The position numbers and the translations under genes were made by a program. Shown piece after piece: positions 5,901 to 6,524 of a DNA stretch of 6,524 bases; the stretch's first letter is position 1; each line of letters opens with the position of its first letter. Under the pieces are notes generated by a model, which worked only from the letters and a program-made list of their open reading frames with translations, was not told the origin of the DNA and ran no database searches. The stretch lies in assembly GCA_023424585.1 (NCBI GenBank), contig JAFADT010000448.1, positions 1-6,524 of the forward strand, read 5' to 3'. The DNA comes from Pseudomonadota bacterium (GTDB lineage: Bacteria; Myxococcota; Myxococcia; Myxococcales; Myxococcaceae).

Positions 5901-6486
5901 GCCCCACCGGCAGGAAGTACACCGGCACCGCGCGGCGCGTGCGCTCGCCCGTGGCGAAGGCCATGCCCGCCATGAAGACAACCAGCGGCAGGCCGAACCA
6001 CACCGCGGCGCCCACGTAGTTCCCCCACGCGAAGGGGCCGCGGAACTCCGCGTCCGCGCCCGCCGGCACGACGTGGTGGAAGAAGACGAGCAGCCCCATC
6101 ATCCACCCGAGCGCCAACACGTACGCGCCCAGCACGCCCGCGAACTTGCCCCACACGTACTCCGCGGGCGTCAGCGGCGTGGTGTGCAGGAGCGGCTGCA
6201 CGCGGGACTCGTCGTCGGAGATGACGGCCATGCCCGCGCCCACGGACACGAAGAAGGTGAACACCAGGAAGGTGAGCAGCAGCACCGTCTGCGCGACGGC
6301 GAAGGCGCTGGTGATCCACGCCTTCTTGCCGCCCACCTCCGTGCTGCCCGCGTCGATGGTGACGTTGCCCGAGGACACGCCCCACACCACCGCCACCAGC
6401 AGCACGAGCAGCACCCAGAACAGCGGGCGCCGTGTCTGGTGGCGCCACTCCGTGCGCGCCACGCGCCAGAGCCGGGCCGCGTTCAC
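2905..6486 (-). CDS. ABC-2 permease / M1-type zinc aminopeptidase fusion
   Basis: A 1193-residue membrane protein. The N-terminal part has two ABC-2 permease modules. Module 1 has membrane segments near 21-37, 64-85, 117-138, 157-177, 187-206 and 255-273. Module 2 has them near 345-362, 386-402, 425-452, 463-487, 496-512 and 545-563. A further segment at 593-611 makes 13, placing the C-terminal half in the periplasm. That half is an M1-like peptidase: beta-rich N domain (about 640-850); GLANYAQG (905-912) where GxMEN normally lies; zinc site HEAAH (942-946) with third ligand Glu966 in LSEGMSHY; catalytic base Glu943; YEKGG with Tyr1024 as the transition-state Tyr; helical tail; and a final Ig-like beta domain (about 1094-1175). 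The HEXXH-Glu spacing is 19 rather than 18 residues. The fusion matches the family annotated as ABC transporter permease/M1 family aminopeptidase; its substrate is unknown. The start is GTG, overlapping the preceding stop as GTGA, so translation is probably coupled to the upstream gene. No intrinsic terminator follows. Confidence 0.95.
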   Translation of the reverse strand: MNAARLWRVARTEWRHQTRRPLFWVLLVLLVAVVWGVSSGNVTIDAGSTEVGGKKAWITSAFAVAQTVLLLTFLVFTFFVSVGAGMAVISDDESRVQPLLHTTPLTPAEYVWGKFAGVLGAYVLALGWMMGLLVFFHHVVPAGADAEFRGPFAWGNYVGAAVWFGLPLVVFMAGMAFATGERTRRAVPVYFLPVGLFFLCAFFLWDWSPGWLDPRVNRLLMALDPGGFRWLTETWIKVDRGVDFYNTQPVGLDALFVASRFVLMALGLGAVAWSERHFRRALRGEVRTKAPRKGGVLDVPPRQVALSHAEAPLAALRMGVRPPRYGAGLWTVARAEGRGLLSQPGLYLFLPLLMLQMVSQGATAVGPFDTSLLLVPGRFAVRTMGQASVLVCLLLMFYVVESLEREQASHFAPIHDATPVRTLSVLLGKALANSLVAVALLGAMALAGTLVQVSQGKVPLSLTPYVLVWGLLLFPTFLLWTGFILAARAATGGRFGTYALALAALGLTGYLSVRGELTWVTNWPLWEAVRWTDLGAFQMDRAALVLNRVAALGGAVFFTALAVRLDGRRVRDPVTTLEGLKPSGLARGLRRLAPYLAVPGVALTWLGLLVGQGHQGAAAKKRAKEYWQKNLATWKDAPQPMLADVDLDVDLEPEASAFRMKGTYTLMNRHAVALPRFALSGGDGWTDVRWTLEGQDVTPEDRAGLYVFTPSTPLAPGATVTVGFQYAGHVPAGVSRAGGELKEFILPSGAVLTSETPTFAPVVGYEEERGIDPKENRYEPRVYPDDFYEGPTESAWGSNMPFPFRIRVSGPEAYTLNSVGVRESDTVKDGRRTTVWRSDYPVSFFNVIAGRWTRVEGAGAVVFHDPAHGYNVPEMMRGLEAARRYYSEWFHPFPWAELKLSEFAGLANYAQGFPTDITFSESIGFLTRTTPESNAVLLVTAHEAAHQWWGNLLIPGKGPGGNVLSEGMSHYSALKLIEQLDGQEARRQTAKRMEERYGKDRRVDAEQPLVKLDGSRDGDTVVLYEKGGWTFWMLEDLMGRDAMHAGLQAFLRQSMNNADHPVLQDLLAVMRPFAPSPEAFDRFTRQAFFEVVVPEYRVTDARVTRSGGQWVTTATVTNVGTGRMPVEVAVTKAGASAAPAGFAEAVTRVEPGAGESAQVTLRSEFEPERLVVDPDVRVLQLRREQAQAKLTLP
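4533..4558. repeat. 12-bp in-frame tandem repeat
   Basis: CCAGGTCCACGT occurs twice in direct succession (4533-4544 and 4545-4556), followed by CC of a third unit. On the minus strand it encodes the alternating DVDLDVDLE (residues 644-652) in the first strand of the peptidase N domain. The alternating pattern fits a beta strand, so the repeat may simply reflect strand periodicity. Confidence 0.9.
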
Positions 6487-6524
6487 GTGCCCACCGCCGG
6501 GGCGGACTCGGGGGCCGTGGGCGC
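6483..6524 (-). CDS. C-terminal end of the upstream gene, probably the partner ABC ATPase
   Basis: From the right edge of the window one minus-strand frame reads APTAPESAPAVGT and then TGA at 6485-6483. It overlaps the GTG start of the permease-peptidase by 4 nt (GTGA). Ala/Pro-rich tails of this kind are common at the ends of myxobacterial proteins. The overlap is the normal arrangement for two coupled operon genes, and ABC-2 permeases of this kind need a separate ATP-binding subunit, usually encoded next door. No ATPase motif is visible in 13 residues, so the identity is inference from context; the frame itself is plausible. Confidence 0.5.
   Translation of the reverse strand, partial: APTAPESAPAVGT

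Overview
The window is very GC-rich DNA with strong G/C preference at third codon positions. It encodes several envelope proteins: a Cys-Gly-Gly-Gly lipoprotein, a DUF4397 repeat protein, an ABC-2 permease fused to an M1 peptidase, and a beta-barrel. The look is that of a myxobacterium (Myxococcus/Corallococcus-like delta-proteobacterium). This is an inference from style and gene content, not a proof.

Layout. Positions 1-192 (minus) hold the exported N-terminus of a gene that leaves the window on the left, possibly an S9-type peptidase. Positions 193-529 are a divergent intergenic region with two overlapping small dyads and no convincing sigma-70 promoter. Positions 530-2017 (plus) encode a 495-residue lipoprotein with four regularly spaced DUF4397-like repeats. 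It converges on a 223-residue outer-membrane beta-barrel gene (2020-2691, minus). The two stop codons are 2 nt apart, inside one 10-bp palindrome. Positions 2692-2904 are a regulatory intergenic region, described below. Positions 2905-6486 (minus) encode a 1193-residue fusion of two ABC-2 permease modules and a periplasmic M1-type zinc peptidase. Its GTG start overlaps by 4 nt the stop of a preceding frame that leaves the window on the right (6483-6524). That frame is presumably the C-terminus of the partner ABC ATPase.

The most interesting part is 2692-2926. A clean sigma-54 (-24/-12) core, TGGCAC-N5-TTGC, sits about 50 nt upstream of the beta-barrel start. Behind it, at roughly -70 to -165, are five copies of the heptamer GTGTCAC or its complement. 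Four of the five are carried by a 53-bp direct duplication that includes the last codons and stop of the peptidase gene. The arrangement resembles a sigma-54 promoter with a duplicated enhancer that intrudes into the upstream gene. The promoter core is seen directly; the enhancer role is inference.

How the genes may work together: the ATPase tail and the permease-peptidase look like one translationally coupled transporter operon. The beta-barrel gene follows on the same strand but appears to have its own promoter. The lipoprotein and the left-edge gene are divergently transcribed and show no clear functional link to the transporter.
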